64,000 nucleotides of DNA from Verrucomicrobia subdivision 3 bacterium UBA693 (GTDB lineage: Bacteria > Verrucomicrobiota > Verrucomicrobiia > Limisphaerales > UBA8199). The notes under the pieces were generated by a model. The model was not told where the DNA came from. It made no database searches and saw only the letters and a program-made list of their open reading frames with translations. Shown here in pieces: positions 52,032 to 61,222 of this stretch; within the stretch, counting starts at the first letter, position 1, and every line of letters begins with the position of its first letter. Position numbers and translations under genes: made by a program. The stretch spans positions 1 through 64,000 of the forward strand of contig DBMR01000023.1 in assembly GCA_002298785.1 (NCBI GenBank). Direction: 5' to 3'.

Positions 52032-54104
52032 TCAGGGAACGCGTAACCGGAAGCAGCGCATCAGTTCACCGGGCAGTATCGCATTGGTGACGCTGAAATT
52101 GCCGCTGGGATCGAACGTGCCGGTTTGCGCCGTGGTCCAGGAGACCAGTGGGTCCGCGATGTTGGTGGAAGTCACCACTGTAAAACCACCGTTGGGGATT
52201 CCGCCGCTTCCGCTGAAGACAATGGCCGATTTTGATTCGGACAGAACGACGGAACCGGCGAGCGGTCCTACGATGCGCAGCAGGCCATCCGTGGCGAGCG
52301 TGCTCGTGTCCCAGATCATCCCCGGGCCGGGACCGGCCGGCTCAATGGCCGTAAACGCAACGCTCACGTAAGCACCCGCGTTCAAGATCGGGAGGCTGTC
52401 AGCGGCGTTCAAAGCTTCACCGCTCAGCACCAGCTTCAGTTTGCCACCGCAGGTTAATTGCCCCGTGACCGCCAGGACGTCGTTGGTGATGACACCTTCG
52501 GTTTTGTTCACCTTCAACTCAATGGTGCCCTGGCTGGCGAGATCGCCGGTGATCTTTATATTGCCGTTGCCCTTCAGCGTCTGCGCTGCCCCCAGCCAGA
52601 GCGTGCCGTCGGTGCGAGAAGCGACGTCTAACGCTGCAGGGGCGGTGATGTCGATGACCGACGAGTTCGAAATGCTGCCGAAATCTTTCAGCACCAACCC
52701 CCCTGCGAGAATCGTCGTCGGCCCGCTGTAGGCGCAATTGGTGGTTAATTGTTGCGCGCCGGAGATGATTTTGAGTCCGACCTTCCGGGTGCCGCCGGAG
52801 ATGGAATCCTGGATGAGACCACCGTAAGTACCCGCAGGCGCGGAAATCGTGAGTATCGAGTCCGAAGTGGTGCTGCTATTGGCGATGATTGGTGGGTTGA
52901 CGTTGGCGGCATGAACGCTGGTCACGCCGGGAAGTTGCTGGTTGAATCCGTTCAAGTCGAGCACCGCATTCGTGCCGGCTCCCTGCCCGATAGAAAACGT
53001 CACGCTTGGTAAGGCATTATCCGCGCCCAGGCGCATTCGGCCGACCGCGACCAGGGTTCCTTTCCATAAGTTGCCGGCGGAGGCCAAGGTGAAAGTGCCG
53101 GCATCGGTTCGGATACAGTTCGCATCCGGAAGGTTGACCGTGCCGGACAGCATGCCGTTGCCGGCGCCGCGCAGATAAATATTTCCCGAAAAGGGCGTCA
53201 CGTTATCAGGATGGTTGGAAATGTTCCCCCTGACCTGCAACTGGCCCAGGTTCGTGCTGCTGGCGTTGAGCTGCACCAGGCCGATGCCTTCCCCCACCAG
53301 GATCGGGCTGCTCACCGAGTTCGTAGCCCCGTCCAGGGTAATCAACGTCGTGCGATGCGACGCCGTGGAAAACCCCTGCATCCGGATCGTCTTGGAAGCA
53401 GATACATCAATGCCGCCCGCCGGCGAGAGCCGGGTACCGGCGGCAACGGGGGTCGCGTTGATATGCACCTCCGTTGAGGCGCCAACAGCGGGGGCGCCGG
53501 ATAACACCAAGGTTCCGGCATTGATCGAGATCAATCCGCTCATGGTGTTCATTCCGGAAATGTTCAAGGTGCCGGCGGCATTGGTTAGTGTGCCCACGCC
53601 GCTCAAATTCCCATTGAGCTCAAGCGTGCCCGACCGGTTAATGACCAACCCGGCGTTGTTGGTGAGAGGGCCACTGCCCACGCTGCCCCGGCTGCTGCCA
53701 CTGCCAATTTGGAGCACCCCACCTTCGATGCTCGTCGGGCCGGAAATAGCATTGTCGGCGTCGAGAATCAGAGTCCCAGAGCCTTGTTTGGAGAGTGAAA
53801 GTCCGCCGGTCAATTTGCCACCCGTGCTCGAGGAGAAGGAATAGATGCCGGAAGAGTCCACGACGAGGAAGTTCGGGCTGAGCAGGTTTGTGCCCAAAGC
53901 CACAATGGGCTGGGTGAGCCCGGTGTCATCGAAACGCACATTATCCCCCTGGGCAAAGGCGACAATGGCACTACTGTCGGTGTCCTTCCAGTTCGCGCTG
54001 AACAGGTCCCAACTCCCAGAGGATGGCGTCCAAACCAGGTTGGCAGCCCAACCGCTTTGGATAAGCCCTACTGCCGTAACGGCGAGGAGAAGGTGTCTTT
54101 TCAT
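52032..54104 (-). CDS. Autotransporter-type beta-strand repeat protein
   Basis: 690 residues from the ATG at 54104. Signal peptide about 1-20 (MKRHLLLAVTAVGLIQSGWA). The mature part is a passenger-like beta helix with the repeats seen in autotransporter-associated proteins: GSGTLILDADNAISGPTSIEGGVLQIG, GLVINRSGTLELNG, AGTLVLSG and TSNSVSSPILVGEG-type segments, spread over most of the length. There is no C-terminal beta-barrel; the end (FDPSGNFSVTNAILPGELMRCFRLRVP) is the phylum's exported-protein domain. It is likely secreted or surface-attached and structural. It is followed by the secreted nuclease gene and preceded by the PEP-CTERM gene, all on one strand. Confidence 0.8.
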   Translation of the reverse strand: MKRHLLLAVTAVGLIQSGWAANLVWTPSSGSWDLFSANWKDTDSSAIVAFAQGDNVRFDDTGLTQPIVALGTNLLSPNFLVVDSSGIYSFSSSTGGKLTGGLSLSKQGSGTLILDADNAISGPTSIEGGVLQIGSGSSRGSVGSGPLTNNAGLVINRSGTLELNGNLSGVGTLTNAAGTLNISGMNTMSGLISINAGTLVLSGAPAVGASTEVHINATPVAAGTRLSPAGGIDVSASKTIRMQGFSTASHRTTLITLDGATNSVSSPILVGEGIGLVQLNASSTNLGQLQVRGNISNHPDNVTPFSGNIYLRGAGNGMLSGTVNLPDANCIRTDAGTFTLASAGNLWKGTLVAVGRMRLGADNALPSVTFSIGQGAGTNAVLDLNGFNQQLPGVTSVHAANVNPPIIANSSTTSDSILTISAPAGTYGGLIQDSISGGTRKVGLKIISGAQQLTTNCAYSGPTTILAGGLVLKDFGSISNSSVIDITAPAALDVASRTDGTLWLGAAQTLKGNGNIKITGDLASQGTIELKVNKTEGVITNDVLAVTGQLTCGGKLKLVLSGEALNAADSLPILNAGAYVSVAFTAIEPAGPGPGMIWDTSTLATDGLLRIVGPLAGSVVLSESKSAIVFSGSGGIPNGGFTVVTSTNIADPLVSWTTAQTGTFDPSGNFSVTNAILPGELMRCFRLRVP

Positions 54105-54169
54105 GGGTGGCGTGAATCGCGTATTTTGAGTTTTGCAGTCCAGTCTAACCAATTATCCCCAGACGGCGC

Positions 54170-54189
54170 CGTCGGCAAAACTGCCGACG
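54170..54189 (-). terminator. Hairpin upstream of the beta-strand repeat gene
   Basis: CGTCGGCA at 54170-54177 and TGCCGACG at 54182-54189 are exact inverse repeats around an AAAC tetraloop, a stable eight-pair stem. It sits in the 196-base gap between the PEP-CTERM gene and the repeat-protein gene. Lacking a U-tract, it may attenuate or protect mRNA rather than terminate. Confidence 0.45.
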
Positions 54190-54246
54190 CTTGAAAGCGT
54201 AGCCCTGGATTGAAGCCCCACGACGACGGGTCGCTATAACCCAAAG

Positions 54247-54270
54247 GGAATTGCCACAATTGGCAATCCC
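54247..54270 (-). terminator. Hairpin downstream of the PEP-CTERM gene
   Basis: On the minus strand GGATTGCCA-ATTG-TGGCAATTCC forms about nine pairs (one G-U) with a four-base loop, some 30 bases after the stop of the PEP-CTERM gene. Followed by CTTTGGG rather than a U-run, it is a weak terminator or stability element. Confidence 0.45.
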
Positions 54271-54300
54271 GGGTGGGGGCCATTGATCACGAGGTGCCGC

Positions 54301-55134
54301 TCAGCGGCGAACGCGGCGCAGAAAGGCAAACGTCGTCAGGCCCAAACCCAGCAAGAGTCCGGAGGCCGGCTCAGGAATGTTGGCGACCATGCGCAGGTTG
54401 TCAATCGCGATACCCGCGTCATTACCTATGTCGTTAGCATCATTCCAGCGGATGATTAGGGAGTCACCGGGTGCCCAATTAAGCCCCGTGATGGTCGCCG
54501 ACACCGTCACCATATTTGTGCTCGGATCAGTAAAACCGCCCGCGCCTCCATTCAGTGATGCATAGAAGCTCGGACTGGTTGCGTCCAATGCCGGGTAAGC
54601 AGTCATGGCACTGTTGGTAATGAAACTCCCGGTCCCGATCCCGCTCGAAGTAAACCCGTAAGCAAAGGAGAGGCTTTGATCAGCTGCCGTGTTCTGCGTT
54701 CGCCAGATTTCGCGATCAAAAGTGAAGGAAACAGAACTGTACGTATCCGCTGAAGTATTCAAAAACGAGGTCCCAAACCCAACGGTGGTGGTGCCTGATG
54801 CCACCGAACCCAAGGCCCGCTCGGTCGAAGCGGGCAGACCGTATGAATAAAGCCGCCCGGTACCGGACGCGGCCGAACCGCCCCAATCTCCGAAGATCGC
54901 AAACGTGGTCGCCCCCGAACCGCTGACTCTGGCTGCTTGCCACGTTGTCAATGTGGGAATCGCGCCTTGGAGTCCAATCGCGGTCGTCCCCGGGACAGCC
55001 GTCCCGGTGCCATCGGTACTGAAGATACTATTAAAGTTCTCAACATAAGTTCCACCGCTGTAATTAATCTGAGCGGTAGCCACGTGGGCGGCGGCGGCCG
55101 TCAGCAGGGCGAGTAGGGAGACGCTTCGTTTCAT
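54301..55134 (-). CDS. PEP-CTERM sorting-domain exported protein
   Basis: 277 residues from the ATG at 55134. Signal peptide MKRSVSLLALLTAAAAHVATA. The mature region is a Gly/Ser/Thr-rich beta domain (GTGTAVPGTTAIGLQ opening, SFTFDREIWRTQNTAA, SATITGLNWAPGDSLIIRWND) resembling exported choice-of-anchor proteins with a final AIDNLRM strand. The C-terminus carries PEP-CTERM: IPEP, the hydrophobic SGLLLGLGLTTFAFL and RRVRR. It is expected to be processed by an exosortase not encoded in the window. It is a second PEP-CTERM protein, unrelated in its mature part to the one at 2191-2928. Confidence 0.87.
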   Translation of the reverse strand: MKRSVSLLALLTAAAAHVATAQINYSGGTYVENFNSIFSTDGTGTAVPGTTAIGLQGAIPTLTTWQAARVSGSGATTFAIFGDWGGSAASGTGRLYSYGLPASTERALGSVASGTTTVGFGTSFLNTSADTYSSVSFTFDREIWRTQNTAADQSLSFAYGFTSSGIGTGSFITNSAMTAYPALDATSPSFYASLNGGAGGFTDPSTNMVTVSATITGLNWAPGDSLIIRWNDANDIGNDAGIAIDNLRMVANIPEPASGLLLGLGLTTFAFLRRVRR

Positions 55135-55262
55135 GATTTGTGTTGTTAGAGAGTTTTCTGCTTTCTATCACGTGAATGAGCTTAAGGCTAGCAAAAACCG
55201 TACGATGCCAGGAGTCGGCAATACTGTCGATACCGGGCAACTCGCAAGGCGCCGGCCGCGAA

Positions 55263-57056
55263 TCATGGCGTAGCTGTGGTTTTGGGGATGCGCTGCTTGA
55301 AGCCCGCCAGTTTACGTTCGAAGTCCGGTCCGCCTTCCTCGAGAAACTGGACATGTTCCAGCCGAGCGATGCGTTCAAATGCACCGACCACACGTGGGAA
55401 GTCGTCCGCAAGGAACTCCGGGCCGCGCATGCATTTGATGTAAAGCAAAGGCAACTTGGCGCGCTCGACACGGCGCACCAGGGTCTCATCGCCCAACGCG
55501 AGCCTCCGGGCGCGCGTGAAGATTTGCGTGGCCTGGACCACAAAATCGAGGGAGAAAAACGGCGAGTCCATTGGGTAACGAATACCGCCGGGTGGCGCGT
55601 CCATGATCTTGGCAAAGTCGGCCCGCATTTTAGCGAGCAGGGCTTCGTATTCCTCGATCGCCGGCGCAGCTTTGCCGTAATGGCCGCGAATGAAATCCGT
55701 TGCCAACGCGTTCTCGTCCCATGCCGGGTTCCAAAGCAACTTGGCCGTTACCCAGCTTTTCATTTCGTCGCGTTCCGCTGGTCCCTGGTAACCGCCTTGC
55801 AGCATCACGCCCTCGGCGTTGTTCTGGATCCAGAAACGGATGTTCGCCGCTATCACGTCAAGGTTCGGCATTGGGGCGAGGTAGTGGCTGAAATTGACAT
55901 TGTAATCCCAGACGTAAATCCGGTGGTGCGCCGCGCCCCACGCGCTCGCGAGCTTTGAGACGTCGCACCGCCCCGCTGGCGTAAACGGCCGCGACCATGC
56001 GCCTACTGAGTCGTTGCACAAGCGGATGACCACGTTTTTGCGCGGCCTCATGGTCTTGGGCACCTGAATCGTTTCCAGGTATGCGAGCGTGTCAATGGCT
56101 ACCCGGGGATGTTCCGGCGCGATCGCCTCGGCGACCTGGTTCACGAGGTACAGTTGGTTCGCCATGTCTGAACCTTCAGCGTCGCGGAGCTTATTGCAGC
56201 GCTCGCAGTGGCATATCTCCGGATTATCATTTTTGGAGACGCTCAGGATTTCGGTGTGCGGATTGTCTTTGAGCACCTGGCGCACGTAAGCAATCGCGAT
56301 CTTTGCCACCGCAGGATGCGTCGGGCAAAGCTGTGCGGTCGTGCGCGTGCCGTCGGATTTTTGCGCAAAGTAATCTGGCTGCTCCTTGAAATACCGGTCC
56401 GGCGGCAGGATTTGCGCGGCCGTGTGCACAAACATATCCGCGTAGTCCACGCGCCCGCCGTATTCCTCGGGAACCCGAGCATTGGGGGATTGGGTGCGGT
56501 TGCGCAAGGACCACACCGGGTCGAAAGCACAGGCGTAAAATGGATCACGGATCTTTAGTCGTGGAATGTAGCGCCGCGCGACGGGCGCCAAGGCCAATTG
56601 GTTGGTCCTGGGCAGACGGATGGAATCCTTTGTGTAAAAGCGGCAGCCCAGATCCTCCTCAAGCAGCGCAAACACAGCGTTCAAAACGCCGCGCTGGACA
56701 CCACCACCCAAAACCAGTTGGCCACGCCGAAAGCTGATTTCGTAGCCGTCATCGCCGAGGGCGGGATCGGTTTCAATGACAATGGCCCGGCCACTCGTTT
56801 TGCCGGCCTGGATGGGCAGCGTCGCATCCGAAATCTTCTGCAACCAATGCTGCAGTTCCTCCGCGGCTTTCGTTTCTTGTGGCGTGGGTTTCGCCGGGCA
56901 TACCAGCATCGCCAACGGCTTTCGGTTTTTAGCCACAACCAGTTTTCCGGCAGGTTTGCCCTCTGGCTGGAGTACGTTCTGCCATTGAGTCTGCGTGTAG
57001 CCCATCACAGGAAGCAGCATGGCCAGGACCGCGGCGAGCAGAGCGTTTCGTTGCAT
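55263..57056 (-). CDS. Secreted DUF4838 protein (second copy type)
   Basis: 597 residues from the ATG at 57056. Signal peptide about 1-20 (MQRNALLAAVLAMLLPVMGY). The N-terminal domain (KAAEELQHWLQKISDATLPIQ, then FALLEEDLGCRFYTKDSIRLP) and barrel features (LSVSKNDNPEICHCERCNKL, IDTLAYLETIQVP, RIYVWDYNVNFSHYL) identify DUF4838. The CHCERC motif parallels the CTCDAC motif of the other DUF4838 gene, although overall similarity is low, so they are diverged relatives and not a recent duplication. Probable glycoside hydrolase of unknown specificity. It is preceded on the same strand by the sulfatase gene, about 77 bases away, suggesting joint action on a sulfated glycan. Confidence 0.8.
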   Translation of the reverse strand: MQRNALLAAVLAMLLPVMGYTQTQWQNVLQPEGKPAGKLVVAKNRKPLAMLVCPAKPTPQETKAAEELQHWLQKISDATLPIQAGKTSGRAIVIETDPALGDDGYEISFRRGQLVLGGGVQRGVLNAVFALLEEDLGCRFYTKDSIRLPRTNQLALAPVARRYIPRLKIRDPFYACAFDPVWSLRNRTQSPNARVPEEYGGRVDYADMFVHTAAQILPPDRYFKEQPDYFAQKSDGTRTTAQLCPTHPAVAKIAIAYVRQVLKDNPHTEILSVSKNDNPEICHCERCNKLRDAEGSDMANQLYLVNQVAEAIAPEHPRVAIDTLAYLETIQVPKTMRPRKNVVIRLCNDSVGAWSRPFTPAGRCDVSKLASAWGAAHHRIYVWDYNVNFSHYLAPMPNLDVIAANIRFWIQNNAEGVMLQGGYQGPAERDEMKSWVTAKLLWNPAWDENALATDFIRGHYGKAAPAIEEYEALLAKMRADFAKIMDAPPGGIRYPMDSPFFSLDFVVQATQIFTRARRLALGDETLVRRVERAKLPLLYIKCMRGPEFLADDFPRVVGAFERIARLEHVQFLEEGGPDFERKLAGFKQRIPKTTATP

Positions 57057-57132
57057 GATTCGCGTTGTTGGTTTATTCCTCAGGTAACGGGTGGTTCTTT
57101 CTGCTGGGCAAGCCTTCATGGCTTAATCGGGG

Positions 57133-59226
57133 TTACTTCGGATCCAACTCGATCACCAAGGAAGAGATCGCGCCGTGGAATTCGTTGCCCGCTGGATATT
57201 CTCCCACCAGCCCGCCCTGATCGGTCCCGACATCCAGTCCGTCCGTCGGCATGGTGGTGAAAGGGCCCGCCGTCCTGTCGCCGGAAACCGCCGCGCCATC
57301 TACAGTAAGAGACATCGCACCTGCGGCATCCAGGCGCGCCACCGCCTCATGCGCCCCGGTAAGAGTTTGGGTGGTCGCGAGACTGACCGCCTTCCCGGCC
57401 ACGCGGACGAGGAACACGAGCCGCCCGTCTTTGAGATAAAGCGTGTAGCCGTGCGACGCCCCGCCCTGAGCCAGGATCACCCCGTTCGGGTCGGTGGCGT
57501 CAAACCGGGCTTTGATCGTAAACCCGCGCCGCACCGCCGCGGGCGCCTGGTCGCGCTCCAAATGGTCCCCGGCCTTCAGGACAAATTTGGTTTTGGTGCT
57601 TAGATTCGCCGCCCGTGCGCGTCGAGGTTTGCCCCCCTGCCAGCCGCCCAGCGGCAGAACATTGGCCCTGGCAGCGTAGGCATCCCACTTCGCCGCCAGC
57701 GCTTTGACGCGCTTGGGCTCCGCCAACGCCAGGTCATGCTGTTCGGAACGGTCCGCCAGGATATTGTAGAGGCGCCAGGGCTGACCTGAGAGCGCCACCA
57801 GCTTCCAATCGCCCTCCAGCACCGCCCGGTTGCCTTCGTGCTCCCAGAAGATCGGCTCGGACCGATGGATAGGTTTGCCTTCGAACGCCGGCCGGAGGCT
57901 CACTCCTTGGAGCGGAACAAGCTTCTTGCCTTTTAATTCCTTTGGGTACGCAGCCCCGCCGACATCGAGGCAGGTAGCCATGACGTCAATCACGTGCCCG
58001 GGTTGTTTCTCGAACTGGCCCGCGCGGGCCTTGGAGATGCCCTGTGGCCAATGCGCAATCAGCGGGGTCGCGATCCCGCCTTCGTCCGTATAATGCTTGT
58101 AGCGTACAAAAGGAGTATTGTTCAGCGTCGCCCAGCATTGGCCCACGAACACGCTGGATTGCGCATCGCCGGGATGCTCGCCTTCCAGCCGCCCGGCAAT
58201 GCCCGACTCGGCATTGCCGCCGTTATCGCTCATGAACAGGAGGAGAGTATTTTCCAGTTCACCGCGCTGTTGGAGGCCCTCGACGAGGTTCCCGACCGCC
58301 CGGTCCATCCGTTCAACCACCGCGGCGTAGATCGCCATGATATGGTCGTAGCGATCCTGTTCCGCCGGAGTGAGGCTGTCCCAGGCCGGGACTTCAGCCA
58401 GGCGCGGAGAAAGTGGCCAGGCCTTATCGATGAGGCCCATCTCGATTTGCCGCTGGTACCGGGCCGCACGGAGTTTGTCCCAGCCGGCTTTGTACTTGCC
58501 GCGCCAGCGGGCAATATCCTCCGGCGGCGCCTGAAGCGGGAAATGCGGCGCATTATGGGCCACGTAGAGGAAGAAAGGCTGGTGCGCCGCCCGCGCCTCA
58601 TCCACGAACTTCAATCCGTATTCCGTCCAAAGATCGGTCGAATACCAGTTCTTGGGCAATGGCTTGCCGGTGGTCCCAAGGTTTTTGCCGTTCAGGAACA
58701 CCTCCGCGCGCGGCGAGTCCTGAAAGTAGAACCCTCCCGCCGCGGAATTGAGCGAACGATCAAACCCACGTCCCCAAGGAGTGACGCCATGATTCTGACC
58801 GACATGCCACTTTCCGACCATGGCGGTAAAGTAGCCAGCCGGTTTCAACGCCTCTGCGATCGTCACGCAGCGGTCATTCAACCGCCCACTGTAGCCGGGC
58901 AACGGCGCCCCGTCGGCGCCCTTCTGCTCCTCGGTCATGTGCCCGACGCCGGCCTGGTGCGGATACAGGCCGGTCAGCAACGCGGCGCGCGTAGGGCAAC
59001 ACCGGGCCGTGTTGTGAAATTGAGTAAAGCGCACCCCTCCTCGCGCCAACCGGTCCAGGTTCGGCGTGCTAATCTCACCACCGTAGCAACCGATGTCCGA
59101 GTAGCCCATGTCATCGACCAGGATAACCACGATATTCGGCTTATTCGCCGCCAGCACCGGCGCACTACCCAGCAGCAGACAGCCAACGACAGCGGCTACG
59201 ACGAGGTTGAGTATGGTTCGCTTCAT
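57133..59226 (-). CDS. Secreted sulfatase (formylglycine type)
   Basis: 697 residues from the ATG at 59226. Signal peptide about 1-27. The sulfatase fold opens NIVVILVDDMGYSDIGCYGG with metal-binding D38 and D39. C77 in CCPTRAALLTG fits the C/S-x-P-x-R site whose Cys becomes formylglycine; the residue before it is also Cys. GKWHVGQNHGVTPWGRGFD and MSDNGGNAESGI complete the site. After about residue 560 a C-terminal beta domain of about 130 residues (DGVILAQGGASHGYTLYLKDG type) is added, which may bind substrate. It would release sulfate from glycans outside the cytoplasm. An anaerobic or FGE-type maturase is not visible here. It is upstream of the second DUF4838 gene. Confidence 0.9.
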   Translation of the reverse strand: MKRTILNLVVAAVVGCLLLGSAPVLAANKPNIVVILVDDMGYSDIGCYGGEISTPNLDRLARGGVRFTQFHNTARCCPTRAALLTGLYPHQAGVGHMTEEQKGADGAPLPGYSGRLNDRCVTIAEALKPAGYFTAMVGKWHVGQNHGVTPWGRGFDRSLNSAAGGFYFQDSPRAEVFLNGKNLGTTGKPLPKNWYSTDLWTEYGLKFVDEARAAHQPFFLYVAHNAPHFPLQAPPEDIARWRGKYKAGWDKLRAARYQRQIEMGLIDKAWPLSPRLAEVPAWDSLTPAEQDRYDHIMAIYAAVVERMDRAVGNLVEGLQQRGELENTLLLFMSDNGGNAESGIAGRLEGEHPGDAQSSVFVGQCWATLNNTPFVRYKHYTDEGGIATPLIAHWPQGISKARAGQFEKQPGHVIDVMATCLDVGGAAYPKELKGKKLVPLQGVSLRPAFEGKPIHRSEPIFWEHEGNRAVLEGDWKLVALSGQPWRLYNILADRSEQHDLALAEPKRVKALAAKWDAYAARANVLPLGGWQGGKPRRARAANLSTKTKFVLKAGDHLERDQAPAAVRRGFTIKARFDATDPNGVILAQGGASHGYTLYLKDGRLVFLVRVAGKAVSLATTQTLTGAHEAVARLDAAGAMSLTVDGAAVSGDRTAGPFTTMPTDGLDVGTDQGGLVGEYPAGNEFHGAISSLVIELDPK

Positions 59227-59428
59227 AGATTGGATCGAAATGTCTTGGTTGCGGAGCCCTCCACGGCCCCCCGTAAGGAAAGGGCAAACGTTCGGCTCAG
59301 GCAATGATGATTCCACGTGAGTCGTTCGAACGGGTCAAGCGTCGATTCATGTTGATCAGGAAACGGGGCAGGTCAAGACTCGCCCCCAAACATGTAACAC
59401 CCAAAGGCCTGCTGGCGTCTATAAGCAC

Positions 59429-60433
59429 ATGCGAACAGGTTTCGGTTCGAATCGCGGAATACTCAGCGTTCTGTGCATTTGGCTGGGGATAGCGGCGCAG
59501 GTCAGTGCCGGCAACTATGATCCCCTGGCCGTCGATGCTGCCTACAAACCGACGCATCTCGACTTTGCGGCGCACGATGCCTCCAGAAACCGGCAAATCC
59601 CGCTGCGAGTTTACCTCCCAGCCATTCAAACCCCTGCGCCGGTAATCCTGTTCAGTCACGGGCTGGGAGGATCCCGTGCCGGCAGTGCTTTCCTCGGAGA
59701 ACATTGGGCCCGGCGAGGCTATGTGGCCGTATTTGTTCAACACCCCGGCAGCGATGACAGCGTCTGGCGAGGAACGCCGACCGCCGACCGCATGGCCGAC
59801 ATGAGAAAGGCGGCGTCCCTCGATAATTTTTTACTTCGGGTTAAGGACATCCCGGCGGTCTTGGACCAGCTTGCGGTTTGGCAGACGGATAAAGCCCACT
59901 CCTTGAGCGGCCGAATGGACCTCAACAAGGTCGGGATGTCCGGCCATTCTTTCGGAGCCGTCACCACCCAGGCGGTGAGCGGAGAGGCCGTGCCGGTAGG
60001 CGGAAAGAGGTTCACCGATCCCCGGATTAAGGCCGCGGTCATCTTCAGCCCCAGTTCGCCACGGGGCTTCAGTCCCAAAACGGCTTTTGCGTCAGTCTCG
60101 GTTCCGTGGATGCTGATGACCGGCACGAAGGACCTGGCCCCTATTGGCAACGCGGACATGAAATCGAGACTGTCAGTCTATCCGGCGCTGAAAGGTGCTC
60201 CCAAATACGAACTGGTGCTCAACAACGCCGAACACTCGGTCTTTACGGATCGGCCTTTGCCGGGAGATCAGGCTCCGCGGAACCCAAACCATCACCAGGT
60301 GATCCTGGCCCTATCAACGACGTTTTGGGATGCCTATCTACGGGGAGATTCATCCGCAAAAGCTTGGCTGAACGGTACCGGCCCTCGCTCCGTCATGGCG
60401 CCTGAGGATCATTGGCAGTTCTCAGCACCGTAA
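59429..60433 (+). CDS. Exported alpha/beta hydrolase
   Basis: 334 residues from the ATG at 59429. A signal peptide ends near QVSAGNYD. The fold is a dienelactone-hydrolase or platelet-activating-factor-acetylhydrolase type: oxyanion strand PVILFSHGLGGSR, nucleophile elbow GMSGHSFGAVTTQ with Ser near 173, acid in MLMTGTKDLAPIG and His in NNAEHSVFTD. It should cleave esters, perhaps acetyl or feruloyl groups on polysaccharides, given the setting among sulfatase and glycosidase genes; substrate is inference. It is divergent from the sulfatase gene with a spacer of about 200 bases and convergent with the DUF1080 gene with a 30-base gap. Confidence 0.83.
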   Translation: MRTGFGSNRGILSVLCIWLGIAAQVSAGNYDPLAVDAAYKPTHLDFAAHDASRNRQIPLRVYLPAIQTPAPVILFSHGLGGSRAGSAFLGEHWARRGYVAVFVQHPGSDDSVWRGTPTADRMADMRKAASLDNFLLRVKDIPAVLDQLAVWQTDKAHSLSGRMDLNKVGMSGHSFGAVTTQAVSGEAVPVGGKRFTDPRIKAAVIFSPSSPRGFSPKTAFASVSVPWMLMTGTKDLAPIGNADMKSRLSVYPALKGAPKYELVLNNAEHSVFTDRPLPGDQAPRNPNHHQVILALSTTFWDAYLRGDSSAKAWLNGTGPRSVMAPEDHWQFSAP

Positions 60434-60463
60434 CACCCATTGCAGCCTGCTCCTGACCTGCTC

Positions 60464-61165
60464 TCAGTCCAGCACCTGGATCCGCGCGTTGCGGATCTCC
60501 ACGTGCCCGCCGCCCCGGCTAAGTTCCTGGAAGCCGATGTGCCCTTTGCGCGGCCGGTCCTTGAGCGGCGGCGCGTCGGTGCCGTCGTGACGTTTGGTTG
60601 GTTGGTCTTGCACGGCCAAGTCAACATCGATGATATTCTCGCCGTTCAGTTCCACCTTGACCTTCGCTCCCCGGCACTCGATGCGGTAATGATTCCACTC
60701 AAGCGGCTTGAAAAGCTGGCGTTTGGGGGCCAAGCCTTTGTAAAGGCTCCCGGTCAGTTCCGCCGCAGTGACGGTCATATTCGAGGGGTAGTAGCGCGGG
60801 TCAACCATCTGTAGCTCCATGCCGTCAAACGCCGGGTCGCCGAACAATGGTGCCCGTAAGGCGGTGCCGCTATTGCCGCGCTCGCCGAGCTTCCAGTCGA
60901 ATTCCAAGATGAAATCGCCATATTCCTTTTCGCTAACCAGCCAGGTGCCGCGCGGTTCGCTGCCGTGGAGAATGCCGTCCTGCACCTTCCACACCACGCC
61001 CGCATCCGCGGGATCCTTCAGATTGTCCCATTTACGGACCAGCCAGCCCGCGGGTGGGCCGTCGCCGGTAAATAGCGGCAAAAAGCCGGATGGTTCGCCG
61101 GCGATGGCCAAGAAGGTGGTTGATGCGAGGGTGAGAAAGAGTGAAAGGACGCTATGGCGCTTCAT
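60464..61165 (-). CDS. DUF1080 (3-keto-disaccharide hydrolase-like) secreted protein
   Basis: 233 residues from the ATG at 61165. Signal peptide about 1-24 (MKRHSVLSLFLTLASTTFLA). The concanavalin-like DUF1080 fold is clear: FLPLFTGDGPPAGWLVR, VVWKVQDGILHGSE, YGDFILEFDWKLG, RGNSGTALRAP, then WNHYRIECRGAKVKVELNGE and the terminal GHIGFQELSRGGGHVEIRN. Members bind carbohydrate and some hydrolyse 3-keto-glucosides. The family is greatly expanded in Verrucomicrobiota and Planctomycetota. It sits between the alpha/beta hydrolase (convergent) and the CotH/lamin-tail gene upstream on the same strand, a 57-base gap. Confidence 0.87.
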   Translation of the reverse strand: MKRHSVLSLFLTLASTTFLAIAGEPSGFLPLFTGDGPPAGWLVRKWDNLKDPADAGVVWKVQDGILHGSEPRGTWLVSEKEYGDFILEFDWKLGERGNSGTALRAPLFGDPAFDGMELQMVDPRYYPSNMTVTAAELTGSLYKGLAPKRQLFKPLEWNHYRIECRGAKVKVELNGENIIDVDLAVQDQPTKRHDGTDAPPLKDRPRKGHIGFQELSRGGGHVEIRNARIQVLD

Positions 61166-61222
61166 AACCAAGCAGTAACGTCTGGCGGCGGCGGCCAGCT
61201 GACAAGCCAAAACGCTCCTGAT

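Noticed and set aside
55135..55262. Sigma-54 promoter (TGGCAT...TTTGC) upstream of the PEP-CTERM gene
   Set aside because: The GG-to-GC spacing is about 15 rather than the required 10 bases.
57994..59307. 437-codon plus-strand ORF opposite the sulfatase gene
   Set aside because: Exact antisense shadow of a strongly supported sulfatase with all motifs; composition is Arg/Pro/His-rich as expected for GC-rich shadows.
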